Assembly (NCBI GenBank): GCA_009746045.1
Contig: RPFO01000175.1
Coordinates: forward strand, 3,161,634-3,225,633
DNA from: Mesostigma viride
Lineage: Eukaryota; Streptophyta; Mesostigmatophyceae; Mesostigmatales; Mesostigmataceae
Direction of reading: 5' to 3'
Length of the DNA stretch: 64,000 nucleotides
Shown: piece after piece, positions 33,283 to 44,445 of the stretch
Layout: every line of letters starts with the position of its first letter
How positions within the stretch are numbered: position 1 is the first letter of the stretch
The notes under the pieces: generated by a model
The model's database searches: none
What the model saw: the letters and a program-made list of their open reading frames with translations, nothing else
Told to the model about the DNA's origin: nothing
Made by a program: the position numbers and the translations under genes

Positions 33283-34093
33283 TAGGTCTTGTGATTCCAA
33301 TATCTGACCTAATAAACATGTATATTTCGTTAATTTGCAATGAGGGTCTCAATTGATTTCTATGCTACTTGGCACTTGCGTGCTACATGTCGTGTCACAA
33401 AATTGGCGTGCATGTGTAAGTAGTGCTAGTGGGTTGGTTGCAGGCCACCCATCAAATGATCTTGGATTTGGCTGAAACTTGGAAGGTGGGTTTTGGGATA
33501 GCTACCCAACCAAGGGTTCTACCAAGTTTCAGCTCCAAAGGATGGGCCGGGTGGGTCAAGGGTAGCCAATTGCAGGCTGGGGTGGGTAGCTACGTGCACG
33601 CGTGCACGTGTAAGGAGTGCTAGTGGGTTGGTTGCAGGCCACCCATCAAATGATCTTGGATTTGGCTGAAACTTGGAAGGTGGGTTTTGGGATAGCTACC
33701 CAACCAAGGGTTCTACCAAGTTTCAGCTCCAAAGGATGGGTGGGTCAAGGGTAGCCAATTGCAGGCTGGGGTGGGTAGCTACGTGCACGCGTGCACGTGT
33801 AAGGAGTGCTAGTGGGTTGGTTGCAGGCCACCCATCAAATGATCTTGGATTTGGCTGAAACTTGGAAGACCTCTTGATTAGCTAACCCAAAACCCACGTT
33901 CCAAGTTTAAGCCAAATCCAAGGTCATTTGATGGGTGGCCTGCAATCAACCCACTTTACTCACTCCTTACATGTGCACGCCAATTTTGTGTCACAACATG
34001 TATGCAAGTAGCATAGAAATGAATTGAGACCCTCATTGCAAATGAATTATTTATACATATTGATTAGGTCAAATATTGGAATCACAAGACCTA
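33283..34093. repeat. Inverted repeat with tandem core between the two Harbinger genes
   Basis: Arms 33283-33503 and 33879-34093 are inverted, diverged copies. The interior holds the tandem repeats listed separately. It lies in the convergent 3' space between transposase and Myb-like gene. It could be a MITE that landed there or a hairpin inherent to the element. Confidence 0.7.
33422..33878 (+). repeat. Tandem repeat, 2.4 units of 189-194 bp
   Basis: Units start AGTGCTAGTGGGTTGG at 33422, 33616 and 33805. The second unit differs from the first mainly by loss of a few bases (GGGCCGGGTGGG versus GGGTGGG). ACGTGCACGCGTGCACGTG, an internal palindrome, closes each full unit. Confidence 0.85.
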
Positions 34094-34309
34094 GAACCAA
34101 TAAGGGGCTACACATGTGTGCCATGTTCTAGTCGGTGATGGACACAACATTATTATCCCATCCACGTGGGAAATGGGTCATTCAATAATAACCCTAGACC
34201 CTGCACGACCACACTTGGTTGCATTCCTATCTACTTGTCCAACTTCTCGAAGATTTCAAGGAACATGGTCTGCATGCCAGATACCATTACCATCATGTTC
34301 TCCATTGTC

Positions 34310-35202
34310 TTAATGAACCTGTAACTCAAGTGCCTTATCATCTCGTGCGTCCTTGGCCGCGCGAGCAGCCTTCCTCTCCTCCAGCTCTTCTCGCTGCAGT
34401 CCCTCGCGCGCTTGTGAAGCCCTCTTGGCCTCGGCCAGGGTCTCGGCACGGATGTTGTAATCCTCCGTCCAGCGCTTCTCCTCAATTGCCGCCCTCTCCT
34501 CGCGCTCTTGCCTCGTTACCGCATGTTCAGCTTGGTACTGGGCGAGTTGCTGCAGCTTGTCAGTGAACGCGGATGCTCCCCCGCCTCTGCGACGCTTGCC
34601 GCCCGAGGATGAGTCCCCGCCTGATGCATCGTCCTGCTCCAGCTCCCGGCCGGGAATGGTCTCAGTCGGCACGAAGGAGCTGCATCCGGCGGCTGCTTCT
34701 GCTGCAGTCCGTTTCTTGGGGCGAGTCCCGTTGGCGGATTGAGTGATCATGTCTTCGACGGCCTGGCCGTGGGCTGCCCTTTGTTCCATCTCGGCCAGCT
34801 TCTGTGCATTGAAAGACTCCCGCCTGCGACTAATTTCCAGGAGCAGCTTCTCGCTTTCAGTCAGGTTGAGGGGCTGCCCTGTCCGGCCACTGTCCCCACT
34901 GCCTTTCAGGCGGTCGGCATATTCACGTTGGAACTGCAGCAGGCGTTCGTTGAATGGCACTGAAAGTTTTTCGGGCTTGCCGACTATGTCAAACCCTGCA
35001 AAAAGCGGCACAGAAGCCGAAATTCCACAGATTTGTGTCCAAAGCCTTTGCCTTTTCCATTGTCCAACGCATGGACATGACCAATCAACAGGTCCATGCG
35101 AGCTTGGCCACCATTCTCGCCCACCCATGTGAGCCTATTCTGCCTCCTGTCTGCGTTTTGCTCCGGCGATTCCGCCGCAGGCGCATTCCCGGCATCCGCC
35201 AT
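34310..35202 (-). pseudogene. Harbinger Myb/SANT-like DNA-binding protein
   Basis: Starts at ATG 35202 (MADAGNAPAAESPE). A Myb/SANT-like region follows: RLTWVGENGGQARMDLL, GKGKGFGHKSVEFRLLCRF, then after a frameshift near 35000 FDIVGKPEKLSVPFNERLL with QFQREYADRLKG. The C-terminal half is a charged coiled-coil candidate (EERAAIEEKRW, REGLQREELEERKAARAAKD) with a basic patch KRRRGGG. In Harbinger elements this second protein binds the element ends and brings transposase to the nucleus. One frameshift breaks it here. Confidence 0.7.
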
Positions 35203-35609
35203 GTCTTCCGACGACTTCCGAACGTCTTCGGTCGTGAATTGTAGTAGTGCAACATGCAATATTGCCGACGCGCGTTATTTAAAATTTTAAATCGTAGCTA
35301 TCTGCGTAAGTCAGTGGCGCCAGTGGCGCCACCAGCGTAACAGGCCCCTTACGTGGTCTCAGAGTGCAAGTGCTACCTGCTGCCGTCCGACCCCTGTCCG
35401 TGTTTTCAGAAGGGGCGAAACGTGCCGTTTCGACCGGTGTACCCCGACAAAAATCCCGACTATTTTAGTCGGGGTAGTTTAGTCGGGGTAGTTTTTTCAG
35501 AAGGGGTCTAATGAGTGCAACCACCGAATAACAAGCGCTGCAGGTCCGCTAAATGCTGTGATTTCTGCAGCAAACGCGGCGTTTCAGTATAGATTTAGGT
35601 GCACAGTAC

Positions 35610-35810
35610 ACTAGGTATCAAGGAGACAACCAGCGCAGGCCAGAAATCGGGAGAATCCGGACCATGGTAGCTCGAGCCTTCCGTTATCTTGTCCGCGTTT
35701 TCAAGTCGTTCAGGATGATGAAGATGAATGGAGATGGAAATGTGTAGCCTTGTGCATTGAAATTATGGCTGGCTTATGTGTAGAGCGACTAGATGACCTA
35801 GACGGTGGGG
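35610..35810 (-). mobile_element. Fragment of the TIR-element core, inverted
   Basis: The reverse complement matches about 12270-12400 (GTCTAGGTCATC, GCTCGAGCTACCATGG, CCGATTTCTG, GGTTGTCTCCTTGAT). About 65 unrelated bases sit in the middle (35705-35770). It lies inside the CACTA-like element just outside the Harbinger right end. Confidence 0.65.
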
Positions 35811-36536
35811 CCGGAAACAGCTTGCTTGATCAGGGCGTGTGTTTCGAACCTACTGGCCGGGAGAGGTATGGCCTTGAACATAGCCGGCTGTGGTATATAT
35901 CATGCAGTTCTTTACGCTAGCCGCACGATCAGGACCTCTGGAGCCTGCCAAGCTCTTCAACCACTAAGGTCAGCGAAGTTTCGTCGTATGGCTTGACGTC
36001 TTTATAGTTAGCATGCCGGCCGTGCTCATGCGTAGGCCATTTCGTTGCGGGTAAAGCTGCATGGCCATCTTTCTCAGAGCTATGAACGTCGGTGTGTTCT
36101 TTGAATGTTTTCATGACCATGGTCTTTTTGCGCTCGGCATCTTATGCATCTGTGCATCTATGTTGCCGTTTGCTGTTCAATTTTGCGTGTGTATTGCGCG
36201 TGACTGACGCCGTCCAACTGGCATGATGCCTACGCGCGAATGGCAGAGACTGGCTCTTGCTCAAGACCTGTAGTGAGTACTTGCTACCATCCCATTTCTA
36301 GAGTCGATACTGTTGTCGTCCGCCTTCTGTCTGTGGCCTTGCTAGAATGCATGCTCTTTCTAACGCCCTTTACAAGACTTTTTGCGATGCTCCTCTTACA
36401 TTTAGCAAGATGTGCGTGGCATTTTCCCATGCATGGCGCCAGTCTTTGCTGTCGACAACCAAAACCTGGCGTTTTGCAATTTTATATCCCATCTGCTGAA
36501 ACTTTAATTACCTTCTGATCGTTATAACCATCGTTT
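35811..36536. other. No recognisable gene
   Basis: Interior of the CACTA-like element, moderately AT-rich, with short frames only. Confidence 0.45.
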
Positions 36537-36700
36537 TCTTCGTGGTTCTCTGAGCATAGTTTCTTTATAGTAAGATGAAGGTTAGCCGCCATACCTGGAT
36601 TCTAGGTTCTGCGTGTACTTTAATGCCGTTCCTGCCAGAATCAGCCCTTCAATAGAACACTTAGTCTAGTTACCCTGGAGCTTCACAGTGTATTAACGTG
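36537..36700 (+). repeat. Relic of a DIRS split-direct-repeat sequence
   Basis: CGTGGTTCTCTGAGCATAG onward matches the start of repeats A1 and A2 of the PAT element (42872, 47778) with several substitutions over about 70 bp. GTCTAGTTACCCTGGAGCTTC near 36665 matches the segment between B1 and A2 (near 47744). The order differs from the intact element, so this is an old rearranged or related copy. Confidence 0.55.
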
Positions 36701-37520
36701 TTTTCCCTTTTTCAATGCATCGGTCATGTCGATCATAGTGGCGCTAGGCTTTCACTTGGGTAACCCTTTCAATACTTTGTGCCTGTCAGCAATCTTATCT
36801 TTAGTCAGATCAGACTTGGTAACCCATTATAGTACACAGGTTATGTCTTTACTCGATTATCTCCAGAGTTTTTGTGGTGCAGAAGCTCTGGACGCTAACA
36901 AAGTGGGAATCATTGACGAGTAAGGAGCTCAAGATATGTTTGCCCATGCCGTGTATTTTGCATGCATATCATGAATTTTTGCGTAGGCTGTTCACAGCCA
37001 TGTCACACATCCATAACGTATCATTGGAACATCTCTTGATTTTTAAAGTTAAGGCTGCTGCTGCTACTGCTTGCTTTCTAGTGTAATGTATGAACTGTAT
37101 GATTTTCATCCCTTGTATTTCCCGGATTTTCGTATATGTTTGTGGAGCAGAAAAGCGGCACACCGGCGAAGCGCCAACGCACCTGGAGCAAGGACTCGTA
37201 GTCGCATTTCGGAAAACTGCCATGGGTCGCCGGGGCGCTGCATGCCAGGGTCGATTGGCTCGTGTAGAATGCCAAAAAACACAGCCATGTTTCCAACGTA
37301 GCAGATTCATTGGATGAGAAATTCAGCATGGTCCGATGGGAAATGGGAGGCCAGTACATACATGGGCCCAGCTAGCAAATGCGGGGTGGTCAGCAAATGC
37401 AGTGAATATTTGTCATCATTAATATGGCATACTATTTTGATAATAAAAGAATTTTTCCTCCTAGCATTGTTTGCAACAATGCTGATTGCTATGCTGGCAG
37501 ATCGCCGCTGCTAGCATAAG
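36701..37520. other. No recognisable gene
   Basis: Short frames on both strands without motifs. Confidence 0.45.
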
Positions 37521-37823
37521 GTCTATGGTTTGCATTTTCTCAGTTTTCTCAGTCCCTTGTTATTCTCAGTTTTCCCAGTCCCTTGTTATTCTCAGTTTTC
37601 TCAGCCCCTTGTTATTCTCAGTTTTCTCAATATTCTCAGTTTTCTCAATATTCTCAGTTTTCTCATTTCTCAGCCTGTGCACTATTCTCGATCCCCATTT
37701 ACCGTTATTCTCAGATATTCTCACCCCTCATTCTCAGGTTATTCTCAGATATTCTCAGATATTCTCAGCCAATTCTCAGCTATTCTCAGTTATTTTCAAT
37801 CCATTCTCAGCTGAGTTCCTAGT
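37521..37823. repeat. Right subterminal repeats of CACTA-like element
   Basis: TTCTCAG and TTTTCTCAGT words repeated over 300 bp, the inverse of 29030-29370. The end CTGAGTTCCTAGTG is the inverted CACTA terminus. Confidence 0.7.
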
Positions 37824-37824
37824 G

Positions 37825-37845
37825 GGGTGTGGCGGGTGGATTACC
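37825..37845 (+). mobile_element. Right terminus of a third TIR-family copy
   Basis: GGCGGGTGGATTACC followed by TTA is the right end of the TIR element. With 28998-29015 it forms one terminus split by the CACTA-like element. The body of this copy was not found. Confidence 0.45.
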
Positions 37846-37911
37846 TTACTAACGAACCGAAAATTGTCACTAAATGAGGTGCCGAAATCATTAAGGAAGT
37901 GAGCCGACCCT

Positions 37912-38135
37912 GGATATATAGCACCGGCGGGCTTCAAAGTGCCGGACGGCAGGCGGTACCACCATTTCGTGGCAGCTTGGCCCAGTTTGCTACCGGCTGG
38001 CACACGTTTTCAGTGAATTTTGGGCTCCAGTTTTAAATGCAACGTGCGGTTTGAGGCAGGGGAAAACATGCGTGGACGATATCTAGGATATATAGCACCG
38101 GCGGGCTTCAAAGTGCCGGACGGCGGGCGGTACCG
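37912..38135 (+). repeat. Tandem copies of the LINE-B 5' end
   Basis: GGATATATAGCACCGGCGGG followed by CTTCAAAGTGCCGGACGGC occurs at 37912 and again at 38086, 174 bp apart. The second copy is followed directly by the PHD-finger frame, so these may be 5' UTR monomers of the LINE. Confidence 0.55.
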
Positions 38136-38243
38136 CAGCGCGTTGGGGGGCTGCCGCCCCCCAAACCCCCCGCGTGGGGGGCACCGCCCCACACACACAC
38201 CCGCCCCCCCCCTCGGTGGCTTCCACGCCTGCCCTGATTGTTC

Positions 38244-38880
38244 ATGGACGACCCACGACCCCCTTCGGCCAACGGCTCCCCCGCCCCCCGCTTGGCGCCT
38301 CGGCGGTCCTCTCGGCTTGCGGCCCTTCTTGCGGATGTGGGAGACCCGGCTGCGGGGGGCTCGGGCGCCCCCGTCTCCCCCTGCTTGGTCTGTGAGGTCT
38401 GCCGGAGCGGGCACAGCGGGCACCACATGTTAGTTTGTGATGCTTGCAATTCCGGGTGGCACTTGCAGTGTCTTACTCCCCGACTCTACCGGGTCCTGCC
38501 GGGCTCCTGGGCGTGCCCGCGCTGTCCCCCCCTGCGGGCCCCCGGGCTGCCCTCCCCGCCGGGTGCTCCGGCCCCCTGCCCCGTGCGCCCCCCTGCCGGG
38601 GCCCTTGGGGCGGGCCGTGGCCTGCCCGGTGGGGCCGCCGTTGCTTGGGCCCTGGCGCCCTCGGCCCCGGGGCCCCACCCGTCGCCTGGCCCCGCCGACG
38701 GGGGCGCGGCGCTGTCGCCTGGGCTGGGCCCGGCCGACCCCCGGCGGGCCTGGCGACCCCGGCGCCCGCCCCCGGCCCCTCGCTCCCCGACGCTCTGGCC
38801 TCCCTTCCCCCGGCCGCGGTTGGCCACCCAGCCGCCACCCCCGTCCTTGCCGCGTGGGACGGCGGCCCCCGGGCCCACGC
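38244..38880 (+). pseudogene. LINE-B N-terminal PHD-finger protein segment
   Basis: From ATG 38244. A complete C4HC3 PHD finger lies at residues 50-93 from that start: CEVC, CDAC, SGWHLQC, CPRC. It is followed by a long Pro/Ala/Gly-rich stretch. PHD fingers read histone tails, and in a LINE this could steer integration to certain chromatin. The frame drifts into proline-rich noise, and a conserved segment appears in another frame (38880-39511), so a frameshift lies in between. Assignment to LINE-B rests on position. Confidence 0.65.
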
Positions 38881-39511
38881 GTTCACCTCGTGGCCGCCCT
38901 CGCACATTGTGGGCGTGGTGGGCCGAGCCACCTTTTCTTGGGCGTACTGCCCTTTGTTGCTGGACGCGGTCGGGTTGCAGGCCGCCTTCCCCTCCCTCCC
39001 TCGGCCCCCAGCCTTCCTGGCCCTCGTGGCGCGCGTGCGGGCGACATTTCTTTCCGCCGCCCCCCCGGTGACGGCCTCGACTCTTTGGGGGTATGTCTTG
39101 GAAGGATATCACGCCGGCTGCCGGCTGCCGTGGCATCTCCCGGCCGCCCGGCAGGAAGAGCTGCTTTCCCTGGACGAGCGGGTGGGTCAGGAGGTGGTCG
39201 AGTTCGTCACGGAGGTGGCTCAGGACGCTCAGGTCTCGGTGCGGGCGGCCTACCTCGCCGGCGGCGCCGACCTGGGCCTCATGTCCCCGCGGCAGCTTCG
39301 CCTCTTCTTGGACAACCAGGCCCCGCCTCTCGGCCCGGTTGCCAGTGGGGGCTTTCTCATCATGGCCTCCCTCAGCCTGGCGCAGGCCGCCATGCTGCGT
39401 GTGGAGTTCGGGGCCCCCATCAAGGTTCAGGGCGGCCAGGCCATCTTGGTGGACTCGGCTCAGTGGGCGCGCCCAGCCCCTCAACCGCGGGTACGCCTGT
39501 TTCTGCCTTGA
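38880..39511 (+). pseudogene. LINE-B ORF segment between PHD and RING fingers
   Basis: About 210 codons with a balanced, protein-like composition: HAFTSWPPSHIVGVVGRATFS, ALVARVRATFLSAAPPV, LWGYVLEGYHAGCRLPWHL, EELLSLDERVGQEVVEFVTE, ending RVRLFLP. Two parallel frames are only GC-rich shadows. The domain is unknown. The stop at 39509 is followed by the RING-finger frame 100 bp later. Confidence 0.5.
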
Positions 39512-39617
39512 TCCTCCACAACATCCTGGAGTAGGCAGGCATCCCGCACGAATGGCACCCTGCGGCTGACCAACCGGTCGGCATCCTCTCGCGCGCCCAG
39601 CTTGCTGCTCTCCCGGG

Positions 39618-40184
39618 TTGCTGGGAGGCCGGCTGGGACCCGCCCCCCCCTCATATGTCCGGTCCCTTCTGGAGGGGGACGACCCCGAGTCGGGCTCCTG
39701 TGCCATCTGCCTTGAGCTCTTCCGGCCGGGGGATGGCTTGTGTCGCCTGCCCGCGTGCGGCCACACATTCCATCAAGCCTGCATCGCACGCAGCTTGCTC
39801 CACTCCGCGCCGCACTGCCCGTTGTGCCGGGCTGTTGTGCCGCCCCCTGGGACTGCGCTTCCTCTCGGCCCGCCCCCGGTCTCGCTGGGTCCCCCGCAGG
39901 GTCCCCCCTGGGCCCCGGGGCCAGCTGCCTCCCCGGCCCCTCGGCCGCCGCCCCCGGCCTCGTTGCCGGGGCCTGGGGTGGTCGCGGGCGTGCTGGCGAG
40001 TCCCCCTGGGAGGGGCGCCGGCGTTCTCGATCCCCCTCCGCTGGGGGTCTCCCCGGTGGGCACTGCCTCCTCCATGGCCCCGGCGGGCATGCCGGGAGTT
40101 GGTGGCCGAGAGTTTGCTCAGTTGGCCAAGAGTTTGCTCACTTGGGTTCCAAACTCACAAAGTAAGGTAAAATCAACGAAATAA
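39618..40184 (+). pseudogene. LINE-B RING-H2 finger segment
   Basis: Residues 28-70 form a complete RING-H2 (C3H2C3) finger: CAIC, CGHTFHQAC, CPLC, with correct spacing. A Pro-rich tail follows. RING-H2 proteins are usually ubiquitin ligases. No ATG precedes the finger in frame, so it is a continuation of an upstream frame. The frame ends in the inverted repeat at 40091, the left edge of the inserted interval. The Pro-rich text continues in style at 48491. Confidence 0.6.
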
Positions 40185-40451
40185 CTGCATACAATTAGCC
40201 TTTTGGCCTAGCCCATTCAATTATTCCGTCAAACCCCGCCCCCCCCCCCCCCCCCCCCCTTATTCCCGCTGGTCTAGTACAAAAGCCTGAATTCCTGGCT
40301 GCCTGAGCTTGGGAGGCAGCCGTTGATTGTAAACAAATGCCATGCCAGTTGTAACAACTCCTTGGAATAATTTCAGTGAAACAAGTAATAATTCATGCAA
40401 GCTCACACCATTTGCATGATACATATCGTAAGCACTTTTGTAATGCCATTC

Positions 40452-42125
<1,674 letters not shown>

Positions 42126-42207
42126 AGAAACATTTCGAAACCTGCGAGTTCCCGCGAATGCATGACCGCTATATACCGCAAAACGAAAGTCCGCAGCAGG
42201 CAGCCTG

Positions 42208-42654
42208 TCATGATTTCAAAAATACTTCGCCCTGTACCTGCTCACTTGTCATGGCCTCCTTTCGCCCACATAAAAGGGCACGGTCCAGTTCGTCAAGGTC
42301 AGTTCCTTCCAATCTGGCCTCCTCCCCAGCTTGAAGGGCCCTATCCTCAGCCTCCTCAGCATCTTCTTCCCCATCAGCGTGGGCTTCTTTGTCATCAGCC
42401 CTCTTGTCGATTCCTTTCGCGCTATCCCTGTCAAGCTGATTGCCCGGGTCATCCGGAGCGACTTTCCTGGCGACCTTAGTATCGCCGCAGCATTCCTTGC
42501 ACAGAATTGTCTGTCCAAAACCCTCTTCTCCCACGCCGACGCCACAAAAAACATGCATCCACTTGCCGCACGTGCACTTGTGGACTGGGCCAACCATGTT
42601 TTTGCAACCACCCCCGCATAATTGCATGGTTTCGGTGCCCATTGTGGCAGCCAT
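42208..42654 (-). CDS. Zinc-finger protein, possible first exon of the GM-repeat gene
   Basis: ATG at 42654, 148 codons. Residues 13-55 hold a PHD/RING-like cysteine pattern: C13, C17, C27, C29, H34, C37, C52, C55 (LCGGGC, HKCTCGKWMHVFC, CKEC). The rest is very acidic and Lys-rich (EEDAEEAEDRALQAGEEA). MTSEQ is followed by CAG|GTACAG, a good splice donor at about 42243, and a TTACAG acceptor lies near 42030. The simple junction does not keep the downstream frame, so the splice is unproven. Confidence 0.5.
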   Translation of the reverse strand: MAATMGTETMQLCGGGCKNMVGPVHKCTCGKWMHVFCGVGVGEEGFGQTILCKECCGDTKVARKVAPDDPGNQLDRDSAKGIDKRADDKEAHADGEEDAEEAEDRALQAGEEARLEGTDLDELDRALLCGRKEAMTSEQVQGEVFLKS

Positions 42655-42810
42655 TTCCGCTTGTTCTCACCCACCGAGCTCACCTTAAAACGTGTTCAAC
42701 GTTGCTTTCATTCAAATTCGAAGTGCAGTGCAGTCCGTTAAACCCAAAATGCCGAGCAGTCGAGCACGCATAAAATGCCTCGCTACTACGGTAGTTGCGA
42801 CCGACTAGAT

Positions 42811-42870
42811 CTGACAAAAAAATGCCTAGGCATTTTTTTTTTCAGGACTAGATCTGACAGAAAAATGCCT
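42811..42870 (+). repeat. Left half of a palindromic MITE split by the PAT element
   Basis: AATGCCTAGGCATTTTTTTT, CAGGACTAGATCTGACAG and AAAAATGCC lie directly before repeat A1. The inverse (ATTTTTCTGTCAGATCTAG, TCCTGG, AAAAATGCCTAG) lies directly after repeat B2 at 48317-48360. Joined, they would form a hairpin with the PAT element near its centre. Confidence 0.6.
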
Positions 42871-43303
42871 TCGTGGTTCTCTGAACATAGTTTCTTTATA
42901 GTGAGATGGAAGGGTAGCCGCTATAGCTAGGTTATTGGGTTCACGTGACAAACCTTTTGAGGCCGGTGCGGCCTGATCCGGATCAGTCGTGGCCAAAGCT
43001 TTGGCCAGTTTTTTCTTGGCCAGGTGGCAGGAGCTACGTTGAGATATAAACCTGCCACTGTCTAGGTTTCTTGGCTCATGGCGTAGTGATTAACTAGATC
43101 TAGATTCTTTCTCTCACGCAATATGTGACCTAATAGCCCCGGCAGCCTTACGTAAGCTGCCGGCAATTAGAACGCCACATTGCGTCATTTGTTCAGACGC
43201 AACATTTGCGTGGCGAAAAAATGCCGTCCGGGCCAAGGCCGCATGACACGCAAAAAAGGACAAAAACAAACCCACCTAGCTAAGGTCGGCCTCTTTTCTT
43301 TTC
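42871..43303 (+). repeat. Split direct repeat A1
   Basis: 433 bp matching A2 (47777-48207) with a few single-base differences. It contains palindromes TGGCCAAAGCTTTGGCCA (42990-43007) and CCGGCAGC-CTTACGTAA-GCTGCCGG (43139-43163), plus GATCCGGATC. As the 5' repeat it should include the promoter. Confidence 0.9.
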
Positions 43304-43390
43304 ACGAGGGCGGCGACAGCAAGCCAGGGGAAACGAACCTCTGGTTTGACGAACCTGTACTGTCGGAGCCATTTTTGGCCCTGAGCAGCA

Positions 43391-44445
43391 ATGCCGAAGG
43401 GGCGCAAAGCTACAGGAGGGCAGGCAGCGCGCGGGGAGGACGGGACGCCCACACCGCGGGCTGCTGCCGCCAGTCACGCGCCAGTCGCCTTCAGCGCCAA
43501 AAAGAAGCAGCTCGCCACTCTGCTCGCCAAGTGCATCAGCCCCGCAGAGGCGGTGGGGGCAGTCGAGCAGGTCTTCGGTGCCGAGGACTGGGTGACGGAC
43601 GCCAGCTCGTGGAGCTCGAGCCAGCTGAAGTCTGTCGTGCAGTTGCTGGCCGATCACGTTGATGTTGGCGACGTGTTGGACGCACGTGACCCAAACGGAA
43701 CGTTGGTGGCAAAACTGCTGGCCGTGGCAGATCTCGCGGCGGACGAGGAGGAGGATCAGGCGCTGCCACCAACGACACCTGCGCAGCGAAAAATGGCCAA
43801 GCCGAAAGGCGCGGCCAAGGTTTCGGCAGGTGGGGGGGCTGTCGGAAAGGAAATGAGGGCGAGGTTGGCGACATTCGTTGGGGCACCTCCGGAAACCGAA
43901 AATCAGGACGACGAGGAGGACGAGGAGGGGGAGGTCGCAGCCGAGAAATTCATGCAAGGTTTGAAGGCAGCGCTGGGAGGAATGGAGGGGGCGGGAAGCC
44001 ACTTCAAGGCCTCGAAAGGGGTGGCGCTGCCAAGCCGAGCCAAGAGCGTGAAATATCGGGTTTCGGAGCGGGTGCTGCCGGGGGTGTTGGAGGACGCCAG
44101 CGACAATGGGATGGGAATCCGGTCGTGGGTCATGACGGTAAAGCCTGGAAATTGGCGGAACATGGAGAACAGGAAAATTGTCATGAACATTGCATTGGCC
44201 ATGGACACCCTTCTCAAGGAGCTGGGCTCAGCAGCCGGGGAGCTTGTGGGCATGGAGTACCTAATGAGGGTGGTGGCGGCCTTGCTGCAGGTGGAAGGGC
44301 AAGGAGGGGGGGGTGGAAGGTGGCCAGCCACCTCCTGCCATTGGGGGAGGAGGCTGCACTGTCAGCCACCCCGGCTGTCAAGGCAGCTCTCCAAACTGCC
44401 ATCCTCTTGGACAAGCTCAGCAAGGCTCAACAAGTAGGGAAATAG
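43391..44445 (+). CDS. PAT element gag-like ORF1
   Basis: ATG at 43391 (MPKGRKATGGQAARGE). The protein has a basic N-terminus, an acidic middle (ENQDDEEDEEGE) and a conserved-looking C-terminal half (SERVLPGVLEDASDN, GIRSWVMTVKPGNWRNMENR, MEYLMRVVAALLQ). At a G-tract (44304-44313) the frame moves to junk, while the neighbouring frame reads KVASHLLPLGEEAALSAT, then LLDKLSKAQQVGK and a stop at 44445. So the real C-terminus needs a one-base change at the G-tract, either a sequencing error or slippage. No zinc knuckle. It probably packages the RNA. Confidence 0.75.

Larger units (their letters stand above)
31097..35509. mobile_element. PIF/Harbinger element, 4.4 kb
   Basis: The ends AGACCCCTTCT (left) and AGAAGGGGTCT (right) are inverted, and AAT flanks both sides (31094-31096, 35510-35512), the 3-bp duplication expected for this superfamily. 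CCCCGACTA words are repeated just inside both ends (31119-31262, 35444-35490) and may bind transposase. It encodes a DDE transposase on the plus strand and a Myb/SANT-like protein on the minus strand, the two-gene plan of Harbinger. Two LINE insertions and frameshifts disable the transposase. Confidence 0.85.
29016..37824. mobile_element. CACTA-like element, 8.8 kb, with nested Harbinger
   Basis: The left end reads CACTAGGAACTCGGCTGAG and the right end is its inverse with one change (CACTAGGAACTCAGCTGAG on the minus strand). Both ends carry about 300 bp of densely repeated TTCTCAG-like words, inverted with respect to each other, like the subterminal repeats of CACTA (EnSpm) transposons. Flanks CGG and GGG could be a 3-bp duplication with one change. 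Joining the flanks recreates a right end of the TIR family (CCCTTAGCGG plus GTGTGG). No CACTA transposase was recognised. Confidence 0.55.

Noticed and set aside
33422-33878. CRISPR-like array
   Set aside because: Units are near 190 bp with no short spacers, and the sequence is eukaryotic.
43366-43392. GGAGCCATTTTTGGCCCTGAG before the PAT gag start resembles the dinoflagellate spliced leader
   Set aside because: It has an extra T, several mismatches and no other leader relic elsewhere in the window. A single partial match is not evidence for trans-splicing.
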